Notes under the pieces: generated by a model
What the model was told of the DNA's origin: nothing
The model's database searches: none
The model's input: only the letters and a program-made list of their open reading frames with translations
Made by a program: the position numbers and the translations under genes
Part shown: one piece after another, positions 1-8,579 of the stretch
Layout: each line of letters starts with the position of its first letter
Numbering within the stretch: the stretch's first letter is position 1
DNA from: Cycloclasticus sp. symbiont of Poecilosclerida sp. N
Lineage (GTDB): Bacteria > Pseudomonadota > Gammaproteobacteria > Methylococcales > Cycloclasticaceae
Reading direction: 5' to 3'
Length of the DNA: 46,330 nucleotides
NCBI GenBank assembly: GCA_002101205.1
Contig: LWTM01000065.1
Location: 1 to 46,330, forward strand

Positions 1-2
1 AT

Positions 3-395
3 TACAAAGAATGGGGGCTCAGCGGTCTGGTCAAATACCAAGCGAACAGCAGCGGTCAGGGTCTGTGGTTAAGCCTACAACCCGCCTGGGGCGACACCCC
101 AAGCAATGTTGCCGATAGAATATGGCAGCCAGCAGCCGTCACTGACTATGCAAACGATGAGGATAGCAACGGCAGTAGAGGCCTACAGTTAAACACCGAG
201 CTAGGTTACGGACTACCTGGATTCTTTGGCCGTGGCTTATTGACCCCTTACGCGGGCTTAAATATGACAAACGACTCGCAAGGCTATAATATAGGCGCTC
301 GCTGGGCAATAGATTCCAGATTGAACCTGGACTTAATAGGTGAGCATAAACAAACGGACGACAGCATACAGTTACGTGTCGACCTTAAGTTTTAG
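3..395 (+). CDS. C-terminal end of an outer-membrane autotransporter-type beta-barrel protein (5' end outside window)
   Basis: An open frame runs in from the left edge and stops at TAG 393-395, giving about 130 residues. The tail shows alternating polar/hydrophobic strands, with segments such as ELGYGLPGFFGRGLLTPYAG and IGARWAIDSRLNLDLIGEH, and ends in Phe (VDLKF). A terminal aromatic residue is the usual signal for outer-membrane barrel insertion. The 'GYGLP..RG.LTPYAGL' pattern is known from barrel ends of large autotransporter-like or cadherin-like surface proteins. The passenger region is not visible, so its role cannot be stated. A strong terminator follows 26 bases after the stop. Confidence 0.6.
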   Translation, partial: YKEWGLSGLVKYQANSSGQGLWLSLQPAWGDTPSNVADRIWQPAAVTDYANDEDSNGSRGLQLNTELGYGLPGFFGRGLLTPYAGLNMTNDSQGYNIGARWAIDSRLNLDLIGEHKQTDDSIQLRVDLKF

Positions 396-420
396 TCAGT
401 AAATAATAAAGCCCAAGGGA

Positions 421-451
421 AAAATGAGGACAAAGCGTCCTCATTTTTTTT
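421..451 (+). terminator. Rho-independent terminator after the barrel gene
   Basis: A perfect stem ATGAGGAC (424-431) / GTCCTCAT (437-444) with a 5-nt loop is extended by A/T pairs and followed by a run of eight T. It ends transcription of the gene stopping at 395. The rest of 452-687 holds no gene I can support. Confidence 0.9.
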
Positions 452-687
452 GTCTGTCATTCCTTTATTTTCCCCTCACCCAACCACAGCCCCTCGGCAA
501 GAGACCCTATATTGCTCACCTTATGCTCGCTAAAGACGGTGGAAATACAGTCAGATTGTCTGGTACCATCCCTGTAGCCCTCCCTTGCTGTGGGGGGTGG
601 TTCCAAACAAACGACTTTTATCTTTTATTGCAAAAGCTCAAAGAGGTACGTACCCTACAGTGTCTATTTACTGAGAGTGTTTAACTT

Positions 688-1275
688 ATGATTACATTAA
701 AGAAACTGTTTTTTTTATTACTTTTACTCTTACTAACAAGTAATGCGCAAGCGCAGTACCAACTAGATGGTGAGGCATCGTCGCTTAACTTCATTTCGGT
801 TAAGAAAAGTAAGATTGGTGAAGTACACACCTTCAAACATCTCAGCGGTGGCATTGCAGATAATGGCGTAGCGAAAATCAGAATACAGCTCGCCAGTGTT
901 TCAACAAACATTGGCATTCGTGACGAGCGTTTAAAGACGATGCTGTTTGAAACTTCAAACTTCCCCTCAGCAGTTGTCTCGGCGAATTTAAATAATAAAA
1001 AGTTAGAAGCGATTAAAGTGGGTGATGTAGTGATTATGCCCGTGGTGTTAGCGCTAGATTTGCATGGGAGAAAGAAGATGATCAATGTCGATTTACGCGT
1101 CATTGGTCTAGCTCATGGTTCGCTGTTAGTGAGTACAACTCAACCGATTGTTTTAAATGCATTTGACTATGGTTTACATCGAGGCCTTGAAAAGCTTATG
1201 ACGATAGCCCAGTTGCCATCAATCAGTTTGGCGGTGCCGGTAACATTTAGTTTGACCTTTAGGCCTGATTATTGA
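688..1275 (+). CDS. YceI-family periplasmic protein
   Basis: A 195-residue protein with a clear signal peptide: basic start (MITLKK), a poly-Leu core, and cleavage near NAQA-Q at about residues 20-23. The mature part fits the YceI lipocalin-like fold, with a first strand YQLDGEASSLNFISVKKS, a central 'TNIGIRDERLK..LFE...FP' block, and a final strand ending VTFSLTF. YceI proteins are periplasmic binders of isoprenoid or other lipid ligands; the ligand cannot be told here. It is monocistronic and its stop overlaps the convergent DUF2288 gene by 7 bp. Confidence 0.85.
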   Translation: MITLKKLFFLLLLLLLTSNAQAQYQLDGEASSLNFISVKKSKIGEVHTFKHLSGGIADNGVAKIRIQLASVSTNIGIRDERLKTMLFETSNFPSAVVSANLNNKKLEAIKVGDVVIMPVVLALDLHGRKKMINVDLRVIGLAHGSLLVSTTQPIVLNAFDYGLHRGLEKLMTIAQLPSISLAVPVTFSLTFRPDY

Positions 1276-1565
1276 CGATGTTGAACCAGTATCCAAGGTA
1301 ACACAATAACGGACCAAAGCTCGCTTTCGCCTTTTGCCCACAGGCTTGCTTCTTCGTTTGATACGCCGGCGAGATAACCGTTAGATGTCCACTTTTCAAT
1401 AACGAGTTTATTGTCGGCGGCTATTTCAAATGCCGCGTCGACTAAGCCTATGTCTGTTGAGACCCTCAATAAGTTTCCTCGGGCGAAAAAGCGCTCCAGG
1501 TCCTCCCATCCAATGACCGCTGTTTCTGCGTGTAGCGCATGCCATTTGTCTGTCTTATTATTCAT
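1269..1565 (-). CDS. DUF2288 family protein
   Basis: A 98-residue acidic cytosolic protein. The order 'AETAVIGWEDLERFFARGNL', 'DLVDAAFEIAADN'-like centre, and the closing 'LWSVIVLPWILVQ' are typical of DUF2288, a small family of unknown function in Gammaproteobacteria. It starts at ATG 1565 and ends inside the 3' end of the YceI gene on the opposite strand. No partner gene lies upstream, and the family function is unknown. Confidence 0.75.
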   Translation of the reverse strand: MNNKTDKWHALHAETAVIGWEDLERFFARGNLLRVSTDIGLVDAAFEIAADNKLVIEKWTSNGYLAGVSNEEASLWAKGESELWSVIVLPWILVQHRQ

Positions 1566-1727
1566 TTGAGCATTTTACGCTACAGACGATTGAATGACGA
1601 AATAGAGCTTAACAAGGGGCTGGGTTTTTCACAGAACGCTCAATGATGCAGCAGTGAATACAGACCACGGCCTAACTAAATAGGTGCTTACACTCATGTT
1701 TTGTATTCGAAGGTTGGAAAGACGGCA

Positions 1728-2519
1728 CTAACCTAGTAACATTTTAGTGCCAACGATTATTAGAATAACAGAAAAGGTTTTTTTAAGTGCCGATGTGGGC
1801 ATTTTGTAAGAAAGGTGAACGCCGAAACTCGCAGCGAACAGGCTGGTGCAACTGATACCTAAAAAAGCAGGGACGTTGATATAACCTATATTGTTGGCAG
1901 GTAAATTGATGGCTTGGGAGCCAATAATGGCAAAGCTGAAAGCGCCAAATAATGCGACAGGTAAGCCACACGCGCTACCGAGTGCAATGGCGTTTTTTAT
2001 CGGCACATTGTGCCAGGTCATATAGGGCACGGTGAGGGTACCACCGCCAATACCTATTAGGGTTGACAGGGTTCCCAATGCGCCACCAACAATGCTTAAA
2101 GGAAGGTTTTTGGGCAATTCTCGATGAGGTTTTGGTTTTACGTTAACCATCATGTTTATACCGTTAAGCAGTAAAAATGAGCCGAAAATTAAGGCTAACG
2201 TCTGGCTGCTTATAAGGTGCGCCAAGTCGGCGCCAAACCAAGCGCCTATGGCTATCCCTGGCGCTAAGGTTTTCACAATAGCCCAATTAATAGTGCCTCG
2301 TCGATGTTGTGCTAACACGGCTGAAATAGAGGTAATGACGATGGTTGCCAGTGATGTGGCAATAGCGGTTTGCATGATTGTTTCAGCTGGCATACCATGA
2401 CTGTGTAGTAGCCAAGCTAAATAAGGCACGATAACAATACCGCCACCAATGCCCAATAAACCTGATATAACTCCCGATATGACCCCAAAGGCCGCACAAG
2501 ATAAGAATATGTCTAACAA
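1728..2519 (-). CDS. TauE/SafE family sulfite/anion exporter (inner-membrane permease)
   Basis: An inner-membrane protein with about eight hydrophobic segments. It carries the duplicated glycine-rich TauE/SafE signature, seen as SGLLGIGGGIVIVPYL in the first half and STLIGIGGGTLTVPYM in the second. The family exports sulfite, sulfoacetate or other organosulfur anions, or takes up related ions; the substrate is not deducible. I chose TTG 2519 (Leu-Leu-Asp-Ile-Phe...) because the first helix begins there and most relatives start so. The longer frame from ATG 2618 adds 33 unlikely residues and would overlap the divergent cca start at 2580. The protein would be 263 residues. Confidence 0.85.
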   Translation of the reverse strand: MLDIFLSCAAFGVISGVISGLLGIGGGIVIVPYLAWLLHSHGMPAETIMQTAIATSLATIVITSISAVLAQHRRGTINWAIVKTLAPGIAIGAWFGADLAHLISSQTLALIFGSFLLLNGINMMVNVKPKPHRELPKNLPLSIVGGALGTLSTLIGIGGGTLTVPYMTWHNVPIKNAIALGSACGLPVALFGAFSFAIIGSQAINLPANNIGYINVPAFLGISCTSLFAASFGVHLSYKMPTSALKKTFSVILIIVGTKMLLG

Positions 2520-2579
2520 GCTACAAAGTCCGCGTGTAATACAAGAACGTAAGAGTATAACTTGCGTAGGGCTTGGCTG

Positions 2580-3803
2580 ATGAAAATATACTTGGTTGGA
2601 GGCGCAGTTCGCGATCAATTACTCAATTACCCACTTAAAGATAAAGACTATGTTGTGGTTGGTTCGACAGTTGATGATATGTTGAAACAAGGCTTTACTC
2701 CGGTCGGGAAGGGGTTTCCTATTTTTATTCACCCGCAAACGAAGGCTGAATATGCGCTGGCAAGAACCGAACGAAAATCGGGTATCGGCTATAAAGGTTT
2801 TGAGATATTTACTTCACCCGACGTCAGCATAGAGCAGGACTTACAGCGTCGAGATTTAACCATTAACGCGATGGCGCAAAATGAAGAGGGCTTGGTTGAC
2901 CCTTATGGTGGCATGGCAGACCTTGAGGCTAAAGTGCTCCGCCACGTGTCCTCACATTTTGTAGAAGACCCGCTGAGGGTGTTGAGGGTTGCTCGATTTG
3001 CTGCACGCTATGCGCATCTTGGTTTCACCGTCGCGGATGAGACCATGCAGTTGCTGCAGGAAATGACCGTTACTGGCGAATTGACAACGTTAAGTCCAGA
3101 ACGTGTTTGGCAAGAAATCAGCCGCTCGTTAGAAGACAGTTCACCGGAAGTGTTTTTTGAAACGCTAAGGCAATGCGGCGCGTTAGCGGTGATTTTGCCC
3201 GAGTTAGACGCCTTGTTTGGCGTTCCGCAGCCACACAAGCATCACCCAGAAATAGATACGGGCGTACATACTATGATGGTGCTACAGCAAGCCGCCAGGT
3301 TGTCTAAAAGCCCCGTGGTACGGTTTGCTGCGCTGGTACACGATTTAGGCAAAGCGTTAACGATGAAGCAATATTGGCCCTCTCATCATGGGCACGAGAA
3401 AAAAGGATTGATCGCACTAAAGTCGTTAACAAAAAGGCTGCGCGTGCCAAATGAATATGCACAATTAGCTGAGAAAGTAACGCAGTTTCATACGCATTGT
3501 CATCGCGCTTTTGAACTAAAAGCAGGCACACTGCTTGATTTATTAGAGTCCTTAGGGGCCTTTCGGCATAGGCAAAAGCTGGAAAGTTTTTTATTGGCGT
3601 GTGAAGCAGACTCGAAAGGAAGACTGGGTTTAGAGGGACGGGCTTATCCGCAAGCCGATTATATTCGGCAGGTTTATGAAGCCGTTAATACTGTTGACGC
3701 CAAAGAATTTGCAAAACAAGGCTTAGAAGGCAAACAGATTGGTGAGGCTGTTTATGCCAAACGTAAGGTTATTATTGAAGGCTTAAAAAAAGCAAATAGT
3801 TGA
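2580..3803 (+). CDS. cca: CCA-adding tRNA nucleotidyltransferase with HD domain
   Basis: A 407-residue class II CCA-adding enzyme. It adds or repairs the 3' CCA of tRNA using CTP and ATP. The nucleotidyltransferase motif GGAVRD is at residues 7-12 and the metal-binding DxD at D21/D23. Motif C, RRDLTINAMA, follows, then EDPLRVLRVARFAARY (motif D) and the template region SPERVWQEISRSL. A C-terminal HD phosphohydrolase domain (GVHTMMVL...ALVHDLGKAL) marks the E. coli-type enzyme. ATG 2580 matches the usual N-terminus MKIYLVGGAVRD; the in-frame ATG at 2562 would only add six residues. Confidence 0.95.
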   Translation: MKIYLVGGAVRDQLLNYPLKDKDYVVVGSTVDDMLKQGFTPVGKGFPIFIHPQTKAEYALARTERKSGIGYKGFEIFTSPDVSIEQDLQRRDLTINAMAQNEEGLVDPYGGMADLEAKVLRHVSSHFVEDPLRVLRVARFAARYAHLGFTVADETMQLLQEMTVTGELTTLSPERVWQEISRSLEDSSPEVFFETLRQCGALAVILPELDALFGVPQPHKHHPEIDTGVHTMMVLQQAARLSKSPVVRFAALVHDLGKALTMKQYWPSHHGHEKKGLIALKSLTKRLRVPNEYAQLAEKVTQFHTHCHRAFELKAGTLLDLLESLGAFRHRQKLESFLLACEADSKGRLGLEGRAYPQADYIRQVYEAVNTVDAKEFAKQGLEGKQIGEAVYAKRKVIIEGLKKANS

Positions 3804-3841
3804 GATGGCGCAGTTAAAGCCCTCTATATTTATTCATCCTA

Positions 3842-4243
3842 TTGGGAGTTGTCGGTATTATGTTGGGGTTAATTTATGCTCTGTTTTGCGACGGTGAAAA
3901 GCTTGAGGGTCATCGTTATCAAAACAGTTCTGCCAAATTTGAGGTTGTAGCGTTGAAGGGTACGCAGCGTCAAGCGATAGCCGTATTACAAAGTCAAGAA
4001 ACACAGGGGGCGAACTTCCGTTTTCTAGAGGCTATTAAGAATAATATACCTTTTGTTGGGGCATTCATTGATGCGGGTATGCAACTTAACTCAAACAGTA
4101 TTTTGATAGTGTTAAACATTCGTAAAGGCGTAAAATTTTTGACGCAGCGCGGCTTGCCTGAACTTAAGCTGTCTAGGATAGATTCGCCGTGTTGCATAGA
4201 AAACCTAAGAAACGATCGAAATCAGCTTAAATTAAGGACATAA
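3842..4243 (+). CDS. Small membrane-anchored protein of unknown function, related to the next gene; possible frameshift at its start
   Basis: A hydrophobic N-terminal segment (GIMLGLIYALF) is followed by a soluble region containing 'FRFLEAIKNNIPFVGAFIDAGM' (shown in two overlapping pieces: FRFLEAIKNN and FVGAFIDAGMQLNS). The downstream gene has the equivalent YQLIDAIEGQ...LIGLYIDAGMTLRN, so the two look like paralogues with an ankyrin-like 'IDAGM' unit. The start is doubtful: TTG 3842 and ATG 3860 both cut into the hydrophobic helix. An ATG at 3805, just after the cca stop, opens in another frame (MAQLKPSIFI) that would join this one after a one-base shift near 3825-3840. It is less than half the length of its neighbour. 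I do not recognise a function. Confidence 0.5.
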   Translation: MGVVGIMLGLIYALFCDGEKLEGHRYQNSSAKFEVVALKGTQRQAIAVLQSQETQGANFRFLEAIKNNIPFVGAFIDAGMQLNSNSILIVLNIRKGVKFLTQRGLPELKLSRIDSPCCIENLRNDRNQLKLRT

Positions 4244-4349
4244 GCACGCATTTATGTAGGAAATATAGAACACAAACGCATGTTTAACGATAAAATTGAG
4301 ATGTTATGCTGAGGTCTCACTAAGTAATACATTGAATGAGTGAAAAAAC

Positions 4350-5228
4350 ATGGATACAAAAGGTATATTTTCTATCGTTGGGTATGGATTAGCTGGCATG
4401 ATGGTCGCCTTGCTGACGACATACTATTTTATTTACAACCCTGAGGTGTATGAAAACAGGCGTTTCCTAGATAGTTTTAATCAGCCTATAGCGGCGGCAA
4501 AAGACGAACCTAAGAAATTAGCGGCTCTCCAAACGCTACAAGAACGAGGTTTGGAGTGGGCGCATTATCAACTTATTGATGCCATTGAAGGGCAAGATAA
4601 AGAGCTTATAGGTTTATATATAGATGCCGGTATGACGCTGCGAAATAGAAGCGTGATTATTGGGCAAATGATTGTAAGTCCTAGCAACGAATGGATAGCA
4701 TTTATTGAGCACTTAGGCTGGGATAATGCTCAAAGTTTATCCGGTCTTTTTGAGGTGCCGCGCCATCTAAATAAGCTAGATCCGCATTTCAAGAAAATTC
4801 AGTTACGTTACGCAATATCGCACGATGTTGAGTTTAAAAACCACTACCTTGAATTCGATAAAACAGAGGCCGCTTGGTTTGCTAGAAAAAACCAAGAAAT
4901 ACAGGGAGTCGAGTTAATGTGTGACGGTGATACGCGTTGCATAGCGGTCAATGTGTACGCTATTCAGTCGGAGTATGAGAAATCAAGGCCTGTGGCACCG
5001 ACAAAAGATCATCTTCTTTGGCAAAGCCCGAGTTTAAGTCTGATGACGGCCGCTATTTTGTTGGGAAACGCCGAAATAATTCATTATTTGGAGCAAAAAG
5101 GGGTGACCTCGAGGCTCAATAAAATGGTGATGAGCGACCGGATGGTTGTTGTGTTCGAAGTGGGTGCGGATAAAGCTATTTCTTACCCCAAAGGCGTGAC
5201 GGTTAAGAACCTTAGCTTACACAGGTAG
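4350..5228 (+). CDS. Membrane-anchored protein of unknown function with ankyrin-like IDAGM unit
   Basis: 292 residues. A single N-terminal transmembrane helix (about residues 8-28, IVGYGLAGMMVALLTTYYFI) leaves the rest probably periplasmic. Two helical-repeat-like elements are visible: IDAIEGQDKELIGLYIDAGM and AAILLGNAEIIHYLEQKGV, which read like divergent ankyrin helices. A Cys pair sits in MCDGDTRC. It is a longer paralogue of the gene at 3842. Its 3' end overlaps the convergent lipoprotein gene by 12 bp. The function is unknown. Confidence 0.7.
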   Translation: MDTKGIFSIVGYGLAGMMVALLTTYYFIYNPEVYENRRFLDSFNQPIAAAKDEPKKLAALQTLQERGLEWAHYQLIDAIEGQDKELIGLYIDAGMTLRNRSVIIGQMIVSPSNEWIAFIEHLGWDNAQSLSGLFEVPRHLNKLDPHFKKIQLRYAISHDVEFKNHYLEFDKTEAAWFARKNQEIQGVELMCDGDTRCIAVNVYAIQSEYEKSRPVAPTKDHLLWQSPSLSLMTAAILLGNAEIIHYLEQKGVTSRLNKMVMSDRMVVVFEVGADKAISYPKGVTVKNLSLHR

Positions 5229-5909
5229 AAAGACCAGCTGAGCCGCCGACTGAATAACGTTTTTTATAACGCGGTGATTTGTTGTCGCAATGATTTTAGC
5301 CAACGTGTCTTGCTGTCCTATCATTTTTCCAAATAACCTATCGTAACTTCTGTTGATATAGGGCCTGTTTTTGCCAGAGCTCAACAAAAAGTATCTGTCT
5401 TGTTTATTTTTTCTTGTTTGCAATAACCACGCGGCCACTTCAATATTTCGCGCAGCGTTATAAATTTTTTGTGCGTCTAGTCTATCAAACACATAAAAAT
5501 TATTTTTACCGTTATATGAAATAGCTAGCATGCTGGCGAGCCCAGCAATGTAAGCAAAAACGCGATCACCTTTATAGTGTTCATCAAATGCTAGCCGTAT
5601 ACTAGCGACGCTGTGTTTACCATTAACCGATGGAAAAGGTTGTTTGAAAATTCGTGATACGGCAGCCTCTCTAGATCTCAATTTCGTTTTTTTCCATTCT
5701 TTTGGGTTGCGCTTATACAATTTTATAGTCAGCAGCTTCAGCTGAGCGAGTGTTTGTTTAACGTGCGTATCGGCAACCATATCAATATCAGTTTTAGCAA
5801 CGGACCCAAAGTTAAAGAATTCGTAGTGGCCGCCTTTTTTGTCGGGCATTTGAGCACAAGCCGGAAGTAGGAGGGCGGAGAATAACAGTAAAAAAAGTCG
5901 GCTTTGCAT
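5217..5909 (-). CDS. Predicted outer-membrane or periplasmic lipoprotein, unknown function
   Basis: 230 residues. The N-terminus MQSRLFLLLFSALLLPACAQ is a signal peptide with lipobox LPAC, so Cys18 is the expected lipidated residue after signal peptidase II. The mature part is basic and mostly helical (VKQTLAQLKLLTIKLYKRN) with a hydrophobic segment AYIAGLASMLAISY. No enzymatic motif is seen. Proteins of this type occur as conserved hypotheticals in Gammaproteobacteria. It is divergent from the SDR gene at 5958, sharing a 48-bp spacer. Confidence 0.7.
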   Translation of the reverse strand: MQSRLFLLLFSALLLPACAQMPDKKGGHYEFFNFGSVAKTDIDMVADTHVKQTLAQLKLLTIKLYKRNPKEWKKTKLRSREAAVSRIFKQPFPSVNGKHSVASIRLAFDEHYKGDRVFAYIAGLASMLAISYNGKNNFYVFDRLDAQKIYNAARNIEVAAWLLQTRKNKQDRYFLLSSGKNRPYINRSYDRLFGKMIGQQDTLAKIIATTNHRVIKNVIQSAAQLVFLPV

Positions 5910-5957
5910 GGGGTATTGAGTAATATGATGTTATTGAAAGTGTAGTTTAGAGGTCGT

Positions 5958-6692
5958 GTGTCAAATATACAAAAAATAATATTGATAACCGGAGCCGCTC
6001 GGCGAATTGGCGCTGAGATAGCGAGAACATTTCATCAAACAGGTTATGGCGTTGTTTTACACTATCGTGATTCAAGTGATGAAGCTGCAACGCTAGTGAA
6101 ACTGTTGAACGAGGCGCGTGAAAATTCTGCGTGGGCCGTGCAAGCTAACGTGCAATCAGTCAGTCAAATCCAACAAATGGTCGCTGAGGTGCTTGAAAAA
6201 ACAGGCCGGCTAGATGTGTTAGTTAATAACGCGTCAACTTTTTATGCAACGTCTGTTGATGGTGCCACCGAAGAGCAGTGGGACGATTTGATAGGCAGTA
6301 ATTTAAAAGCACCTTTTTTTGTTAGTCAGGCGGCTTTCCCAGCGCTAAAAAACACTCGAGGGTGTATCGTTAACATAGTTGATATTCATGCAAAACGTTC
6401 GCTGCGTCATTACCCTGTTTACAGCGTGGCGAAATCAGGTTTGTCTGCGTTAACCGAATCTCTAGCTAAAGAATTGGCGCCCGACGTAAGGGTAAACGGG
6501 GTGTCGCCGGGGGTCATTTTATGGCCGGAAAATCAATCGCAAGACACGAGATATGAGATTATTAATAAGATTCCTTTGCAACGACAGGGTCTGCCCAGAG
6601 ATATTGCTGATACGGTGCTGTTTTTAGCGGTTAAAGCAAGCTATATAACAGGGCAAGTGATTGCGGTTGATGGGGGTAAGAGTTTGGTTTAG
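5958..6692 (+). CDS. Short-chain dehydrogenase, pteridine-reductase type
   Basis: A 244-residue SDR. The cofactor motif TGAARRIG (residues 11-18) with Arg-Arg after Ala is the NADPH-preferring form typical of pteridine reductases. NNAS lies at 90-93 and the catalytic Y155xxxK159 pair in YSVAKS. Asp142 stands where classical SDRs have the catalytic Ser, as in PTR1-like enzymes. This points to reduction of dihydrobiopterin, dihydromonapterin or folate (PTR1/FolM-like), and folK and folB adjacent on the other strand support it. GTG 5958 has AGAGG seven bases upstream. Its end overlaps folK by 4 bp. Confidence 0.8.
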   Translation: MSNIQKIILITGAARRIGAEIARTFHQTGYGVVLHYRDSSDEAATLVKLLNEARENSAWAVQANVQSVSQIQQMVAEVLEKTGRLDVLVNNASTFYATSVDGATEEQWDDLIGSNLKAPFFVSQAAFPALKNTRGCIVNIVDIHAKRSLRHYPVYSVAKSGLSALTESLAKELAPDVRVNGVSPGVILWPENQSQDTRYEIINKIPLQRQGLPRDIADTVLFLAVKASYITGQVIAVDGGKSLV

Positions 6693-7180
6693 TGCCAATC
6701 AAAAGCAATACGTTTTTGCATGACGCCTATTTGATCAAAGCCTGCCCAAAGCTGGTTATACGTTTGATGTAAAAGAGGGTGCTTTAAGTGACCCGCAATT
6801 TCTGCTAATGGCTCTAATACGAAAGCATACTTCGTTATTTCATCGCGTGGGATCTCAAGTTTGGGGTCGACGCTTATATGCGTGCCATATAAGACTAAGT
6901 CTAAATCGAGGGTGCGGGGATTAAATTTTCTTTGCTCGTCGGTGCGCCCATTGTCCTTCTCTATATGATCTAAAAGCAGGTCGACTTTAGCCAGCGATAG
7001 TTGTGTTTCAAATGCAGCGATGAGATTTAAAAAAGCACTGCCGTTAAAACCAACAGCGTCTGATTCATAAACGCTGGATAATTTGACTTTTCCAAAGGCC
7101 AGTTTTAACGCGTTAACGCCAGCGCGAATGTGCTTTTCACGCTCGATGTTGCTGCCAATACTAAGGTAAACAGTCGGCAC
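6689..7180 (-). CDS. folK: 2-amino-4-hydroxy-6-hydroxymethyldihydropteridine pyrophosphokinase
   Basis: A 163-residue HPPK, which transfers pyrophosphate from ATP to 6-hydroxymethyl-dihydropterin in folate synthesis. Seen: the opening YLSIGSNI, the substrate loop around residues 44-49, GRTDEQRKFNPRTLDLDLV with the Mg-binding D92 and D94, and PHP-like 'IPRDEITKYAFVLEPLAEIA'. GTG 7180 begins on the base directly after the folB stop, so the two are translationally coupled. Confidence 0.95.
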   Translation of the reverse strand: MPTVYLSIGSNIEREKHIRAGVNALKLAFGKVKLSSVYESDAVGFNGSAFLNLIAAFETQLSLAKVDLLLDHIEKDNGRTDEQRKFNPRTLDLDLVLYGTHISVDPKLEIPRDEITKYAFVLEPLAEIAGHLKHPLLHQTYNQLWAGFDQIGVMQKRIAFDWH

Positions 7181-7537
7181 TTAGGGCTTTGTTCCACGTT
7201 CAATGATAATGCCAACGTCGTCTGCGTGGCGTAAGGCGCCTTTTTTGTTGAGCGTTAATCGCAGCCAAGGCACATTAAAATCCGTAATGATGAGTTCGGC
7301 AACTTTTTCAGCGAGTGTCTCCACCAATTGAAAATCGCTGCGCTCGACAAAATCAATCACGGATTTAGAAAGAGATTTATAATCTAAAGTATCGTCAATA
7401 TGGTCGCTGGCAGCAGCTTTTTTAATGTCGGTTGCCATTTCTAAATCGAAAAAAACAGGCTGTTTGATGGTGCGTTCCCAATCAAAAATGCCAATAACTG
7501 TTTCGATACGTAAGTTTCGTAAAAAGATAATATCCAT
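7181..7537 (-). CDS. folB: Dihydroneopterin aldolase
   Basis: A 118-residue enzyme cleaving 7,8-dihydroneopterin to hydroxymethyl-dihydropterin and glycolaldehyde, one step before FolK. The FolB fold is seen in IFLRNLRIETVIGIFDWERT (catalytic/binding Glu about residue 21) and the C-terminal LNKKGALRHADDVGIIIER with the catalytic Lys. It sits 7 bp after tsaD and abuts folK: tsaD-folB-folK reads as one operon. Confidence 0.95.
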   Translation of the reverse strand: MDIIFLRNLRIETVIGIFDWERTIKQPVFFDLEMATDIKKAAASDHIDDTLDYKSLSKSVIDFVERSDFQLVETLAEKVAELIITDFNVPWLRLTLNKKGALRHADDVGIIIERGTKP

Positions 7538-7544
7538 AAGTTTT

Positions 7545-8579
7545 TTATTGCATAACGGTTTGTTTGAGTTCGGATAATGACCAGCGAGGACGTGCTTGAA
7601 TGATGAGTTTATCGTGTTCGCCAGCTTTTAAGCGCTGATAGCCAGCATAGGCGATCATTGCGCCATTGTCGGTACAAAATTTGTGTCGTGGATAAAACAC
7701 ACAAGCGTTCATGCCTTTAGTCATTGTATCTAAAGTTGCGCGTAAATGTTTGTTTGCGCTCACGCCGCCAGCAACGACAAGGGTTGATAAACCGGTCTTC
7801 TGGAGGGCACGTTTGCACTTAATCGCTAACGTATCAGCGACAGCCTCTTCAAAAGCACGTGAAATATCAGCGCGCGTCTGCTTATCCAATGTATGTTGTT
7901 GACTGGTTGTTAAAGCAAACGTTTTTAGGCCGCTAAAGCTAAAATCAAGGCCCGGGCGATTCGTCATGGGTCGTGGGAAGGTGAAACGTTTCGAATTACC
8001 ACTTTTTGCGCAAGCCGCAAGGGCAGGGCCACCTGGGTAGCCCAAATTGAGTAACTTTGCTGTTTTATCAAAAGCCTCGCCTGCAGCATCATCCAATGAT
8101 TCGCCAAGTAACTCGTAATCACCAATGCTGCCCACTCTAATGAGCTGCGTATGTCCGCCTGAAACCAAAAGAGCGACAAAAGGAAAGCTGGGCGGTTTTT
8201 CTTCCAACATAGGCGCAAGTAAATGCCCCTCCATATGATGAACGCCAACAGATGGAATGCCCCATCCGTAGGCTAAGCTTCTGGCAACGCTCACGCCGGC
8301 AAATAATGCCCCAATGAGCCCGGGACCTGCAGTATAGGCAACGCCAGACAAGTCCTCAGCATTGACGCTGACTTTAGAAAAACACCGTTTGATGAGAGGA
8401 ATTAACTTACGTACGTGATCCCTTGACGCTAGTTCAGGCACCACGCCGCCGTACTCGCTGTGTATATCAATTTGGCTGTGCAACGTTTCAGCAATAAGCC
8501 CGTTGTCGCCATACAAAGCAACACCTGTTTCATCGCAGGATGTTTCAATACCGAGAACGAGACGATGCTTTGTATTCAT
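7545..8579 (-). CDS. tsaD: tRNA N6-threonylcarbamoyladenosine transferase subunit
   Basis: 344 residues, the normal length. TsaD (formerly Gcp/YgjD) works with TsaB and TsaE to attach threonylcarbamoyl from TsaC product to A37 of ANN-decoding tRNAs. Landmarks: [10 protein letters not shown] at 10-19, metal ligands H115 and H119 in [15 protein letters not shown], the nucleotide loop [28 protein letters not shown], and the final [15 protein letters not shown] 8579 is the only sensible start. It is divergent from rpsU, as in many Gammaproteobacteria. Confidence 0.97.
   Translation of the reverse strand: MNTKHRLVLGIETSCDETGVALYGDNGLIAETLHSQIDIHSEYGGVVPELASRDHVRKLIPLIKRCFSKVSVNAEDLSGVAYTAGPGLIGALFAGVSVARSLAYGWGIPSVGVHHMEGHLLAPMLEEKPPSFPFVALLVSGGHTQLIRVGSIGDYELLGESLDDAAGEAFDKTAKLLNLGYPGGPALAACAKSGNSKRFTFPRPMTNRPGLDFSFSGLKTFALTTSQQHTLDKQTRADISRAFEEAVADTLAIKCKRALQKTGLSTLVVAGGVSANKHLRATLDTMTKGMNACVFYPRHKFCTDNGAMIAYAGYQRLKAGEHDKLIIQARPRWSLSELKQTVMQ

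Noticed and set aside
424..684. 86-residue plus-strand ORF before yceI
   Set aside because: It starts inside a perfect terminator stem and has no recognisable protein pattern.
681..1103. 140-residue ORF antisense to the YceI gene
   Set aside because: It mirrors a well-supported gene with signal peptide; its composition is that of a shadow frame.
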